Shown here: positions 61,501 to 64,000 of the stretch, piece by piece
Layout: the number at the start of each line of letters is the position of its first letter
How positions within the stretch are numbered: position 1 is the first letter of the stretch
Origin: Aplidium turbinatum
Taxonomy: Eukaryota > Chordata > Ascidiacea > Aplousobranchia > Polyclinidae
DNA length: 64,000 bases
Direction of reading: 5' to 3'
Assembly (NCBI GenBank): GCA_918807975.1
Contig: OU964921.1
Coordinates: 44,728,498-44,792,497 of the forward strand
Notes under the pieces: generated by a model
Told to the model about the DNA's origin: nothing
Databases searched by the model: none
The model's input: the letters and a program-made list of their open reading frames with translations, nothing else
Program-made: the position numbers and the translations under genes

Positions 61501-64000
61501 GAAATATCTGAGTAAAGGGCCTACAGCCCTACAAAGTAAAAAATAAACTTGTGTTCAACAAACATTTCGAAATCTAAATTGTTTTCATCATCAGTGCTTC
61601 GATCAATTTGAAACACTGAAGATGAAAGCAGTTTAATTGTTGAAATATTTGCTAAACAAGAGTTTAGTTTCTTTTTTCTTGAAACTGTTTTACAAATAAA
61701 CAGAAATGAAGGAAAATGCTGTAGTCATAGCTGCAATAAAACGACATTGTCTACTGGGGATGGTGTAATTTAAGGTGCCTCCCAAAGCAGTGGTTAGTGT
61801 TAACTGTGAAGTGTAAGTAACAGTGATTCTTTGAACAGTCACCAAAAATTTGATTACGTGTTGAAATATCTGAGTAAAGAGCCTACAAAGTAAAAACTAA
61901 ACTCGTGTTTAGCAAATATTTCGAAAACTAAATTGTTTTCATCATCAGTGCTTGGATCTATTTGAAACACTGAAGATGAAACAGTTTAATTTTTGAAATA
62001 TTTGCTAAACACGAGTTTAGTTTGTTTTTTCTTGAAACCTATTTTATAAATAAACAGTAAATGAAGGAAAATGCTGTAGTCATAGCTGCAATAGAACGGC
62101 TTTGTCTATTGGGGATGGTGTAATTTAAGGTGCCTCCCAAAGCAGTGGTTATAGTGGTAACTGTGAAGTGTAAGTAACAGTGATTCTTTGAACAGTCACT
62201 ATTTCAAAGAGATATGCTACCAAAACTGGAAATTTTGGTTAATATTTCAGAAATGTTTTCAAAATCTACATTAATTTGCTTGAAAGTTTCAGTCAATATT
62301 TTATTGAACTGTCTAACGGAATGTATTATTTTCTCCACATGCACAGAGCTCAGAAGCATAGTTTGTATCATGAATGTGGCGCTATATAAATACTACTACT
62401 ATTATTTGTGTTGTTACTATAATTTTTCATTTTATTATTATTATTGTCATCATTATGTAAATAAATGAACTCCTGTCTTTTAACTTAAATAATAAAATAT
62501 TCATCATAATATAAGAAAAACTCTTCTGTTGATCAAACAAACTGACTTTGATGCATTTTGGCTGCACTGAGAACAGTTGAAGTTGATGGTGTTCTGGATG
62601 GTTTCAGATAAACGAGTGATGTTCGTGTCATTAAAGTGCTGATTGTTGCGCCACAATCCACCATCACTGCACACGAAATTACAACAAACAGAAAGGAATT
62701 CCCCCTAAATAATTTGAAAGAAAGTTTGATGCGCTTTATTTTCCAAAGAACGATTTTCAACTTTTTATCACAAAAAATATCAGCTTCGTTGGCGAGTGGC
62801 GAGAACACGAGTTCGCCACTCGAAAGGACACCGGTTCAAAACCGCGCAAGAGCATGCAGTTGCGTCATTCATCATTCTTACGTCATATTAGCCACTCACA
62901 GAGTAATTTTTTTTCATTTTCTGATTTGTTGTGTCGTGGTTATTTTTTGGGTTTGGAAGAATTTTGTTGATTATGGAATCTTGCGTTGACACTTTGATCA
63001 AATCCTTGCAGCTATGGAGCTTTATAATGTAGTGGTCACCAAAAAGGGAGAGAGTTTTGTCTTCCTTGATATTTTCTTCCTTCTCACCAATTTGTACGAC
63101 AAACACCAACATCCCAGCGTCTACCATCTGTAGATACACAATCCGAAAGCATAAATACAACAAAAAATACCAGATCCATGCTATAGCGGTCTACTTTATT
63201 TCCTGCTTAGGCAATCATTCATTAAAGATGACATAAAACCACCTGGTACATTATGGTATGTGCAAGCTTCACATCATACTACAGCACATTATACAACACA
63301 TCGCAATCCACAGTAAAAAAAAAGTGGGTCCCATACTTGATTCAAAACTTCGGGGAATGAGAATATATGGTTCTCATTGTACTAAGCCTTCCGCACTCAT
63401 TAAGGAGAGTAGAGTGGCCAGTTCCTTTCTCTCGGTCGCCTTTACTTCAGCAACTACGCCCACCCAATTTATTACACCCTGGGTAGAGGTGAGCGGTGTT
63501 TATCAACAACCTGCATAAGCTCGGATTCGAACCAGGTTTGCATAATTAGAAAGCCAACGCCTTATCCGTTGCGCCATCCCTCCGAAATTCACAGTATACA
63601 CTGCAAAACTAGATTTACCATAAAATTGTTCCAAAGAATCCTTACCTTCCGTAATTCTAAAATAATTTGATCATCAGTTGACGGTTTGTTAGAAACAATG
63701 AGAAATGCAAGACCATTCTGAATAGTGGAATCTTCGTCAGTGGTACTTTCTTTCATAATGTTTTCAACTACTGTTCCAAAATCTTTCCATTGAGCAGCTA
63801 CAGCAAATACATAATTTTTAGTTGTTACTTTCTAAAACCTCTACAGCCTGTTTCACCCTAAAAGGAGGATCATCAGAAGGTCCTTGTTCTATGAAATTTG
63901 AATTTTCATTTGAATAAGAACCTTCTGATGATCTCCCTTTTAGATTAAAACAGGCTGTCAAGGGTTTAGAAAGTAATAACTATATTTGATGTAATTTACT
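28552..64000 (-). CDS. Gene B: VWA-like ectodomain, transmembrane helix, helical-repeat rod and C-terminal dynein MTBD-like domain (5' incomplete)
   Basis: Paralogue of gene A in opposite orientation; about 2200 residues are visible. On the - strand from high to low coordinates: VWA-like exons 63646-63797, 62900-63127, 62547-62638 (or to 62666), 61318-61472, 61003-61242, 60082-60239 and 58883-59065; linkers 57678-57734 and 56773-56910; membrane exon 56155-56316; twenty-three repeat exons from 55463 to 31184; C-terminal exons 30849-31111, 29962-30403, 29334-29519 and 28552-28599. The repeat introns are all phase 0. Several N-x-S/T sites lie only in the predicted extracellular part. The ligand is unknown. 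Predicted role: a membrane receptor or anchor tethered to microtubules. The gene begins beyond 64000. Confidence 0.8.
28600..29333 (-). other. Gene B last intron, no recognised element
   Basis: 734 bases of AT-rich sequence with no repeat family member that I can name. Confidence 0.45.
29334..29519 (-). CDS. Gene B rest of the dynein MTBD-like head
   Basis: 62 codons: EWIEIQSLLSKMGKESLKRA, then RDISQI, ending TNKAASVFLAW. Conserved W at position 2 and at the end match dynein heads (W-x-x-x-[KR] near the start, A-S-x-x-W at the end). Donor GTGAGC, acceptor TATGTCAG. Confidence 0.8.
29962..30403 (-). CDS. Gene B coiled coil plus start of dynein MTBD-like domain
   Basis: 442 bases as in gene A, entered in phase 2. 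It ends with ITEMRSYQNPPQAIKKVMEA then TFVLLGEDKKKMK, the dynein stalk-to-head junction. The upstream helix contains FFSELEGLKRSVMALKQS, similar to IERMKSVVMSLRQP in gene A. Donor GTAAGA. Confidence 0.8.
30849..31111 (-). CDS. Gene B helical exon before the MTBD-like domain
   Basis: 87 codons plus 2 bases; 30 bases longer than in gene A. It contains the conserved TWDPEDMEVFELVKRCKEAE. Phase-2 donor AG|GTCCGC is weak, but the phase agrees with gene A. Acceptor TTCCATCAG. Confidence 0.75.
31184..31357 (-). CDS. Gene B repeat exon 23 (last, 58 codons)
   Basis: VMHDLKIAVEDSLGPASSKA, then LEWQIPIAECLAIPSLQLNA, ending ELKNRKIE. Directly before the stalk module, as repeat 16 is in gene A. Confidence 0.8.
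31737..31907 (-). CDS. Gene B repeat exon 22 (57 codons)
   Basis: IMNELVTCSNEAKSNATFAA, then LQEQMIFAADFEIPQSQMQG, ending KLKNRVNE. It is the only 57-codon repeat in gene B, the common length in gene A. Confidence 0.8.
32036..32208. mobile_element. Short MITE-like element
   Basis: GGAGGGGTTAGGGGGGCAAT on the left faces GCCCTCCTAAAATTTTC and AGCTACGTCGCTGCATG on the right, loosely like the hAT MITE at 46434-46620 (GCTACGCCACTG end). Borders are uncertain. Confidence 0.4.
32345..32520 (+). repeat. SINE-B copy abutting an exon
   Basis: tRNA-like B box GGTTCGACACC at about 32391, body with GGCATGCCTGAAGGTGGACG, and the end CACCAGGTGCAATAAATAAG. It stops within about 20 bases of the donor of gene B repeat exon 21, on the opposite strand. 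Confidence 0.65.
32540..32713 (-). CDS. Gene B repeat exon 21 (58 codons)
   Basis: VSVDLMNLTSRSNERGCTYK, then LKEKLALAEKLHTPSIQLNS, ending AMKDRVDI. The P-x-A-T loop is lost (E-R-G-C-T). Donor GTAAGT. Confidence 0.8.
33174..33347 (-). CDS. Gene B repeat exon 20 (58 codons)
   Basis: ILGELKTVSQEVNSDNITTN, then LEEKLSIAESFQIPSDRLKE, ending NLKDRVSI. Acceptor TACTGTAG, donor GTAAGC. Confidence 0.8.
35955..36551 (+). pseudogene. hAT transposase C-terminal remnant (ZMYM1-like)
   Basis: The second half reads AKRSFSTLRRIKTLLRSTMT, the hAT C-terminal dimerisation motif in the form seen in ZMYM1-like transposases (usually S-A-x-R-S-F-S-x-L-R-R-x-K-x-x-L-R-S-T-M). An upstream segment (FQLKKLLPYPIFKRL, MAMVNLLNFK) may belong to the same gene. 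A stop near 36210 separates them and the N-terminal half is absent. Confidence 0.6.
37261..37775 (+). mobile_element. 5'-truncated LINE inserted in the foldback element
   Basis: A 12-bp target duplication AGTCCATGTAGC flanks it (37249-37260 and 37776-37787), and the 3' end has a short A tail. The coding part (to 37764) is the C-terminal end of a LINE reverse transcriptase: YVLPVVLYGLKCVNW, LKLFGHTKRS, then KRKRGRQPKRWQDNI. Its frame is intact, but the rest of the element is missing. Confidence 0.8.
38673..38846 (-). CDS. Gene B repeat exon 19 (58 codons)
   Basis: VCKDIQSIVEKTMTATAIVP, then LQEHIDLARKLEVPSNLYAN, ending TLTDRVEE. Donor GTGAAT. The more divergent helix C lacks the usual Leu-Lys pair. 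Confidence 0.75.
39215..39388 (-). CDS. Gene B repeat exon 18 (58 codons)
   Basis: VRKELKAATAAANDEVATYN, then LERVLESAQEIQVPHDEVKQ, ending KLKARIDT. Acceptor ATACGAAAG (no C before AG), donor GTGGGA. Confidence 0.75.
39389..40235 (-). other. Gene B intron with a SINE-B copy
   Basis: A SINE-B copy lies at about 39630-39832. A GACTGACGATGA microsatellite lies at about 40110-40185. Confidence 0.5.
39630..39832 (-). repeat. SINE-B copy, well preserved
   Basis: Runs from GTCGTATCCAGGCTTACACC to CACTCGGCTATGCAG. The tRNA-like part (GAGCGGTGTCGAACC) reads on the - strand. A useful reference copy for the family. Confidence 0.7.
40236..40409 (-). CDS. Gene B repeat exon 17 (58 codons)
   Basis: VMNDLIVTTCDAKAPTSTMT, then LEEKLKVAEKLHVPKEKLFD, ending MLKSRVDK. 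Donor GTGAGT. Confidence 0.8.
40692..40865 (-). CDS. Gene B repeat exon 16 (58 codons)
   Basis: FLSDLKAVTDEAKDPYATLA, then LERKVSQAEDLQIPQEQLKE, ending ILKGRGDE. One of the copies closest to the consensus. Acceptor TCCTTCAG, donor GTGAGG. Confidence 0.8.
41278..41451 (-). CDS. Gene B repeat exon 15 (58 codons)
   Basis: LLEDVKSFTREAKLPTATIF, then LQEKLIAAKNLRIPQEQLKE, ending DLKCRVNY. Acceptor CTTTATAG, donor GTAAGT. Confidence 0.8.
41452..42959 (-). other. Gene B intron containing a hammerhead-ribozyme sequence
   Basis: 1.5 kb of AT-rich sequence. The only structured part recognised is the hammerhead fold at 42019-42061 on the + strand, antisense to gene B. The surrounding 41860-42070 may be the tail of a Penelope-like or retrozyme element, but no coding part is seen. 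Confidence 0.5.
42019..42061 (+). ncRNA. Minimal type I hammerhead ribozyme
   Basis: All conserved core bases are present: CTGAGGA (consensus C-U-G-A-N-G-A) at 42025-42031 and GAA at 42044-42046. Stem I pairs GTTGTG (42019-42024) with CACAAC (42056-42061), 6 of 6. Stem II is GTC/GAC closing a 6-base loop. Stem III is the palindrome AACCGGTT (42047-42054), and the cleavable base is C at 42055. Such tiny stem III forms occur in Penelope-like elements and retrozymes and often act as dimers. Cleavage is predicted, not shown. Confidence 0.75.
42960..43133 (-). CDS. Gene B repeat exon 14 (58 codons)
   Basis: VILNLQRSTDNAKSRMATVD, then LQEHIKAAESLQIPQDQLKA, ending TLNNRIKV. Acceptor ACCTACAG, donor GTGAGT. 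Confidence 0.8.
43534..43707 (-). CDS. Gene B repeat exon 13 (58 codons)
   Basis: ISENVVVFANEVKQSHATIA, then LEKQLHLASSAKIPEDQMEE, ending NMKSRVNE. Acceptor GCATTCCAG, donor GTCAGT. Confidence 0.8.
44012..44535 (-). repeat. SINE-B copy interrupted by SINE-C
   Basis: The first part ends TGCTCTTGAGCGGTG at 44144. The rest resumes near 44466 (GGTGTCGATCCGGCGCCCTT) and ends at the CGGCCATGCAG tRNA-like terminus. The interruption is the SINE-C copy listed next. Confidence 0.65.
44145..44456 (-). repeat. SINE-C copy inserted in SINE-B
   Basis: Starts with a (TTTG)n tail at 44145 and ends CACTCGGCCACTGC at about 44453. Over 300 bases nearly identical to 26574-26886, which points to recent activity. 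Confidence 0.75.
44833..45033 (-). CDS. Gene B repeat exon 12 (67 codons, long form)
   Basis: N-terminal extension TDKKKRTED, then TILELASLTAEARIPNATVD, LLDVADKLGIPRARLKDAAE, ending ELNQRIDA. Its ending closely matches the long-form exon 9 (ELNQRIDQ), which suggests block duplication. Confidence 0.8.
45034..45887 (-). other. Gene B intron with a SINE-B copy
   Basis: SINE-B lies at about 45398-45598 on the + strand. The rest shows no supported element. Confidence 0.5.
45398..45598 (+). repeat. SINE-B copy, full tRNA head
   Basis: Head CTGCATAGCCGAGTGGTGAA with B box GGTTCGACACC, body GACATGCCTGAAGGTGGACA, end GCCTGGATACGACAAACAAA. The clearest forward copy of this family. Confidence 0.7.
45888..46061 (-). 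CDS. Gene B repeat exon 11 (58 codons)
   Basis: LKELTEATVEAQESKANEFC, then LGEKLAMAERLNIPAHQMKE, ending SLQMLIDEE. Donor GTGAAA is weak; acceptor TTTTTTAG. Confidence 0.75.
46434..46620. mobile_element. 187-bp hAT MITE
   Basis: Termini CAGTGGCGTTGCTAGGG and CCCTAGCTACGCCACTG. Flanking octamers CATACAAG and TATACAAG match at 7 of 8 bases. The interior is GC-rich and palindromic. Confidence 0.8.
46764..46937 (-). CDS. Gene B repeat exon 10 (58 codons)
   Basis: AVEDLSEAIEEANSPTVTVT, then LKDSIRVAESLEISRAQLQV, ending RVKKRTGA. Acceptor TGTATCAG, donor GTAAGA. Confidence 0.8.
47186..47386 (-). CDS. Gene B repeat exon 9 (67 codons, long form)
   Basis: Extension ADMADSIEK, then ALQELRGATYEAKLPTATIQ, LRIAEALEIPHDKIKDSYEA, ending ELNQRIDQ. 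Acceptor CGTTTCAG, donor GTAAAT. Confidence 0.8.
47643..47819 (-). CDS. Gene B repeat exon 8 (59 codons)
   Basis: ATEELKAATKEAQQPSATAF, then LKEIIAFAEQAKVTPNHMKE, ending LTKRLEKE. Same length and similar tail as exon 4 of the array (SKRIHEK). Confidence 0.8.
47820..48640 (-). other. Gene B intron, no clear element
   Basis: AT-rich. A tRNA-like remnant (GTTGGTTCGTTTCCC region, about 48310-48380) may be a worn SINE head. Nothing else is supported. Confidence 0.4.
48641..48808 (-). CDS. Gene B repeat exon 7 (56 codons)
   Basis: LKLVQELSKEVQESTATQQS, then LHKQLELAETLFVPAEDLSK, ending KLDLRLK. The 56-codon size is shared with exon 3 of the array, which also starts LK. Donor GTAAGT. Confidence 0.8.
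49025..49300 (-). mobile_element. LINE 3' fragment
   Basis: On the - strand it encodes a LINE reverse-transcriptase tail: GKRKRGRPRRTWKQQVKDEL, then LKEEDARDRVKWR, ending SGEQTDDGL. A (CAT)n tail at 49026-49039 marks the 3' end. The clade was not assigned. Confidence 0.75.
49363..49536 (-). CDS. Gene B repeat exon 6 (58 codons)
   Basis: VKEDLQQATEEAKTSTVSMY, then LKDQLRLAVSLEVSEESLKE, ending MMKKRMDA. Acceptor ATCTTTCAG, donor GTAAGA. Confidence 0.8.
49847..50047 (-). CDS. Gene B repeat exon 5 (67 codons, long form)
   Basis: Extension NQKCETVEK, then LLRELPGVTDMAMMTTATVT, LSDAELMEISEEKLKKTKLV, ending DLKKRIDT. It starts with the same N-x-x-x-x-x-x-E-K pattern as gene A exon 3. Confidence 0.8.
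50277..50453 (-). CDS. Gene B repeat exon 4 (59 codons)
   Basis: ILDDLTQVTKEANDDNSSLS, then LEQTILSAERVKISVENLKE, ending NLSKRIHEK. Acceptor ATCTGCAG, donor GTAAAT. Confidence 0.8.
50999..51166 (-). CDS. Gene B repeat exon 3 (56 codons)
   Basis: LKDLNKLISEAEKPNTSPAC, then LQVQIALAESQNFPPELLVG, ending EVEDRIQ. Donor GTAAAA, acceptor ATTTTAG. Confidence 0.8.
51469..51642 (-). CDS. Gene B repeat exon 2 (58 codons)
   Basis: FVDELTVITDDAKSTTADQS, then LGEKLSQAEKLQLPANKLSD, ending SLEARLAM. Acceptor ATCAACAG, donor GTGGGA. Confidence 0.8.
52109..54556 (+). mobile_element. hAT DNA transposon, nearly complete
   Basis: 2448 bp with termini CAGGGGTTCCCAACC and GGTTGGGAACCCCTG and a perfect 8-bp target duplication CCATAGAC (52101-52108 and 54557-54564). 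Subterminal GTGGTACG motifs are repeated at both ends. It carries one transposase gene on the + strand with a single frameshift. Confidence 0.9.
52538..54279 (+). pseudogene. hAT transposase, ZBED5/SCAND3-like, one frameshift
   Basis: It starts MSKYLKMSKRKNSADYIKYG. A BED-type zinc finger follows (C-V-I-C ... KRHLESNHAD). The RNase H-fold region has FALQLDESTDVTNCCQLLVY and RVHCFIHRFALCTKVLP. The hAT dimerisation tail has FPSTWECEQGFSILMKSNQK. The frame shifts near 53277, just after VGCTTD, where a few bases seem lost before PSMLGRKSGF. Otherwise it is full length for the family (about 580 residues). It ends before the 3' terminal repeat. Confidence 0.85.
54640..54667 (-). other. Hammerhead-core-like sequence
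   Basis: CTGATGA followed by a GACAC/GTGTC hairpin and GAAA on the - strand. The flanking bases do not form a convincing stem I or stem III, so this is at most a decayed ribozyme. Confidence 0.3.
54838..55137 (-). mobile_element. Decayed LINE 3' end
   Basis: The - strand reads in pieces like a LINE reverse-transcriptase tail (LRWLGHVKRVAQAGSH, then FLGKNL and VKRDL), ending in a CATCATCAT tail at 54840. Stops break the frame. Confidence 0.6.
55269..55463 (-). CDS. Gene B repeat exon 1 (65 codons)
   Basis: The first repeat after the membrane, with an N-terminal extension (RDREIRTTTEQ) before LEKVSLEANKPEAGTS. It continues LLILSEKLGIHSGQLDDSYN and ends TRFQT. The acceptor was set at TTGCTCAG because a nearer CGACAG would break phase 0. 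Donor GTGAGT. Confidence 0.75.
55464..56154 (-). other. Gene B intron, no recognised element
   Basis: AT-rich with no repeat family match that I can support. It separates the membrane exon from repeat 1. Confidence 0.4.
56155..56316 (-). CDS. Gene B transmembrane exon
   Basis: 54 codons. WLLYAVLGGTVVIMCLAFFV is a single hydrophobic helix, followed by AACC (possible palmitoylation site), then SSTRR and an acidic segment (KDDVEEG). It corresponds to gene A 1810-1977. Acceptor GTTCAG, donor GTAAGA. Confidence 0.8.
56435..56590 (-). repeat. SINE-B copy, diverged
   Basis: Body GGATTAGATGGACAAGAAGG and TGTCCGCCTTCAAGCGTG match the family. The tRNA-like part is poor. Confidence 0.5.
56773..56910 (-). 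CDS. Gene B Ser/Thr-rich juxtamembrane linker
   Basis: 46 codons beginning GADSNNLLPHIEATEVSRQH and ending IETTTSKK. Rich in Ser/Thr/Asn, fitting an O-glycosylated stalk outside the membrane. Acceptor TGTCACAG, donor GTAAAA. Confidence 0.7.
56911..57677 (-). other. Gene B intron with a SINE-A copy
   Basis: SINE-A lies at about 57130-57355. An inverted pair AATCAATCAATTTCTACG / AAAAGTGATTGATTTGTTGG lies near 57515-57575. Confidence 0.5.
57130..57355 (+). repeat. SINE-A copy
   Basis: Head TTGTTAGCTCAGTGGTTACC, B box GGTTCGGCTCTC, body AAACTTCACTCTGCCAATCT, tail GATAAAGATTCAAAACCAAA. Good family member. Confidence 0.7.
57678..57734 (-). CDS. Gene B 19-codon linker exon
   Basis: Encodes KKNDQTKHSTPQPEDSPNQ, phase 0 on both sides. 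Same length as the gene A linker exon 1392-1448. Hydrophilic, no domain. Confidence 0.65.
57894..58616. mobile_element. 723-bp hAT MITE
   Basis: Termini CAGTGGTTCTCAACC and GGTTGAGAACCCCTG with a perfect target duplication CTATAGGC (57886-57893 and 58617-58624). Subterminal GCGGACCCC motifs occur at both ends. No transposase. Confidence 0.85.
58883..59065 (-). CDS. Gene B VWA-like domain, C-terminal part
   Basis: 61 codons: HPGGNISVYVIGIESNSNET, then FYHLADPAHLSTLLNRDIF and SQVC. The V-Y-V-I-G-I strand and the F-x-x-x-D-x-x-x-L-x-x-[IL] helix before a Cys are standard ends of VWA domains. Three N-x-S/T sites. Donor GTAAGT. Confidence 0.8.
59066..60081 (-). other. Gene B intron, no recognised element
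   Basis: 1 kb of AT-rich sequence without a repeat or exon that I can support. Confidence 0.4.
60082..60239 (-). CDS. Gene B VWA-like domain, middle part
   Basis: Encodes SDFESLKKAIDEVYESEFRF and TDQFLFVLSSRKKLEKFPS. In a metal-binding VWA domain the central strand ends in T-D-G; here it reads FVLSSRKK, so the metal-site Asp is missing. Entered in phase 1, left in phase 0. Confidence 0.75.
60395..60622 (-). repeat. SINE-B copy (subfamily shared with 3800)
   Basis: Matches 3800-4018 closely from GACATATAGTTTTCGAGTC to CTCGGCTACGCAGCCG. The two copies lie in introns of the two paralogues at unrelated places. Confidence 0.65.
61003..61242 (-). CDS. Gene B VWA-like domain, first strand and helix
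   Basis: DLWFMVDSSLILEEDN is the D-x-S-x-S region of a VWA domain, but the third position is Ile (D-S-S-L-I), so the metal-binding motif is incomplete. It then follows the fold: FTSQFSKKLSNVSSTIKFLI, then TFDFSYNGLSDPAIQQHV. Phase 1 at both ends. Confidence 0.75.
61318..61472 (-). CDS. Gene B extracellular inter-domain exon
   Basis: SLSPTNQTKGFQNTTRSSEL, then a short helix AYEELARLLETIQNETNSQA. Three N-glycosylation sites fit an extracellular position. Links the upstream VWA-like unit to the 61242-58883 one. Confidence 0.65.
61500..62220. repeat. Tandem duplication with 362-bp period
   Basis: About 61500-61855 is repeated at about 61863-62210 (GAAATATCTGAGTAAAG and GGATGGTGTAATTTAAGGTG in both). 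It lies wholly within a gene B intron. Each unit has a CTGAAGATGAAA motif loosely like a hammerhead core. Confidence 0.75.
62547..62638 (-). CDS. Gene B Cys-containing extracellular exon
   Basis: NDTNITRLSETIQNTINFNC, then SQCSQNAS. Two Cys and several N-x-S/T sites. The 3' donor (AA|GTCAGT) is phase 2. The 5' border is ambiguous: CAATCAG at 62639 keeps phase with the upstream exon, whereas a stronger acceptor (GTGTGCAG) at 62667 would add nine residues but break phase. Confidence 0.55.
62790..62865 (+). repeat. SINE-B head fragment
   Basis: GGCGAGTGGCGAGAACACGA followed by ACCGGTTCAAAACCGCGC resembles only the tRNA part of the family. Worn fragment. Confidence 0.4.
62900..63127 (-). CDS. 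Gene B upstream VWA-like domain, C-terminal part
   Basis: AGMLVFVVQIGEKEENIKED is the V-F-V-V-x-I-G strand of VWA domains. It is followed by HYIIKLHSCKDLIKVST, like the usual end helix. Acceptor ATCTACAG. The 3' border at GTGAGT is chosen for its consensus; an earlier end is possible. Confidence 0.65.
63318..63585 (-). repeat. SINE-D copy
   Basis: Partner of 12645-12914. - strand head GGATGGCGCAACGGATAAGG and B box GGTTCGAATCCGAGC. It lies between the two upstream VWA-like exons. Confidence 0.65.
63646..63797 (-). CDS. Gene B upstream VWA-like domain, middle part
   Basis: AAQWKDFGTVVENIMKES, then NGLAFLIVSNKPSTDDQIIL and ELRK. The strand LAFLIVSNKPS stands where a metal-binding VWA domain has T-D-G, so here too the site is lost. 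Donor GTAAGG; phase 1 entry. Confidence 0.75.
63834..63884 (-). ncRNA. Hammerhead ribozyme-like fold (- strand)
   Basis: CTGATGA (63870-63876) and GAA are intact. Stem III is ACAG/CTGT with a 1-base loop, the cleavable base is A, and stem I pairs AGGACCTT (63877-63884) with GAGGTTTT (63834-63841) over 8 bases including three G-U. Stem II is weak (CC/GG with a T-T mismatch next to the core). It reads in the sense of gene B. Confidence 0.55.
63917..63967 (+). ncRNA. Hammerhead ribozyme-like fold (+ strand), decayed
   Basis: Mirror unit of the previous one: AGAACCTT, CTGATGA (63925-63931), ACAG/CTGT stem III and AAGGGTTT. The GAA core reads TAA, so this copy should not cleave. Confidence 0.4.

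Larger units (their letters stand above)
63819..63981. repeat. Inverted repeat of two hammerhead-like units
   Basis: The arms from about 63819 (AGTTGTTACTTTCTAAAACC) and 63981 (complement) are imperfect inverted copies around an AT-rich centre. Each arm carries a hammerhead-ribozyme fold in opposite orientation, listed separately. It abuts the acceptor of exon 63646-63797. Confidence 0.75.

Noticed and set aside
61500-62210. Hammerhead ribozymes in the 362-bp tandem units (CTGAAGATGAAA)
   Set aside because: A partial core can be written, but no combination of stems I and III pairs convincingly on either strand.
1-64000. CRISPR arrays, bacterial operons or riboswitches
   Set aside because: The tandem repeats have no spacers, and the window is eukaryotic with spliced genes throughout.
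1-64000. Endogenous retroviruses, LTR elements or Polintons
   Set aside because: No LTR pairs, gag/pol/env-type reading frames or Polinton genes were recognised. The reverse-transcriptase pieces are LINE tails.

Overview
The window is intron-rich, AT-rich animal DNA. It carries several tRNA-derived SINE families, hAT and piggyBac DNA transposons, short LINE tails and minisatellites. Exons are short (about 170-200 bp) with GT-AG borders, and nothing looks prokaryotic. A marine invertebrate is likely, perhaps an invertebrate deuterostome such as a tunicate, but that guess rests only on general gene and repeat style and is weak.

Two large paralogous genes fill almost the whole window and face each other tail to tail. 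Gene A runs on the + strand from before base 1 to a stop codon at 26366. Gene B runs on the - strand from beyond base 64000 down to a stop codon at 28552. Both share one plan: an extracellular part, one transmembrane helix, a long cytoplasmic array of about 58-residue helical repeats with one repeat per phase-0 exon (16 visible in A, 23 in B), and a C-terminal domain that resembles the microtubule-binding head and stalk base of dynein heavy chains. In gene B at least two von Willebrand A (VWA)-like domains precede the membrane segment; they have lost the usual metal-site residues. The predicted proteins would join an adhesion-type ectodomain to a motor-less, dynein-like microtubule-binding head through a long alpha-helical rod. 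I know of no described protein with this layout, and it is the main candidate for an undescribed system here.

Layout: 1-1977, end of gene A ectodomain and its membrane exon; 2916-22030, gene A repeat exons; 23588-26366, gene A dynein-stalk-like exons; 26367-28551, intergenic spacer with a SINE and a 185-bp palindrome; 28552-31111, gene B dynein-stalk-like exons; 31184-55463, gene B repeat exons; 56155-56316, gene B membrane exon; 56773-64000, gene B linkers and VWA-like exons. The introns hold the mobile DNA: a piggyBac element (9403-11565), a triple nested insertion (19838-21260), a 4.8-kb element with inverted arms over 1 kb long (33759-38560), a nearly intact ZBED-like hAT (52109-54556), two large minisatellites (5349-6790, 17060-17940), and hammerhead-ribozyme folds at 42019-42061 and 63834-63967.

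Exon borders were placed by hand from splice signals, conserved phase and protein similarity between the two genes. No transcript data were available.
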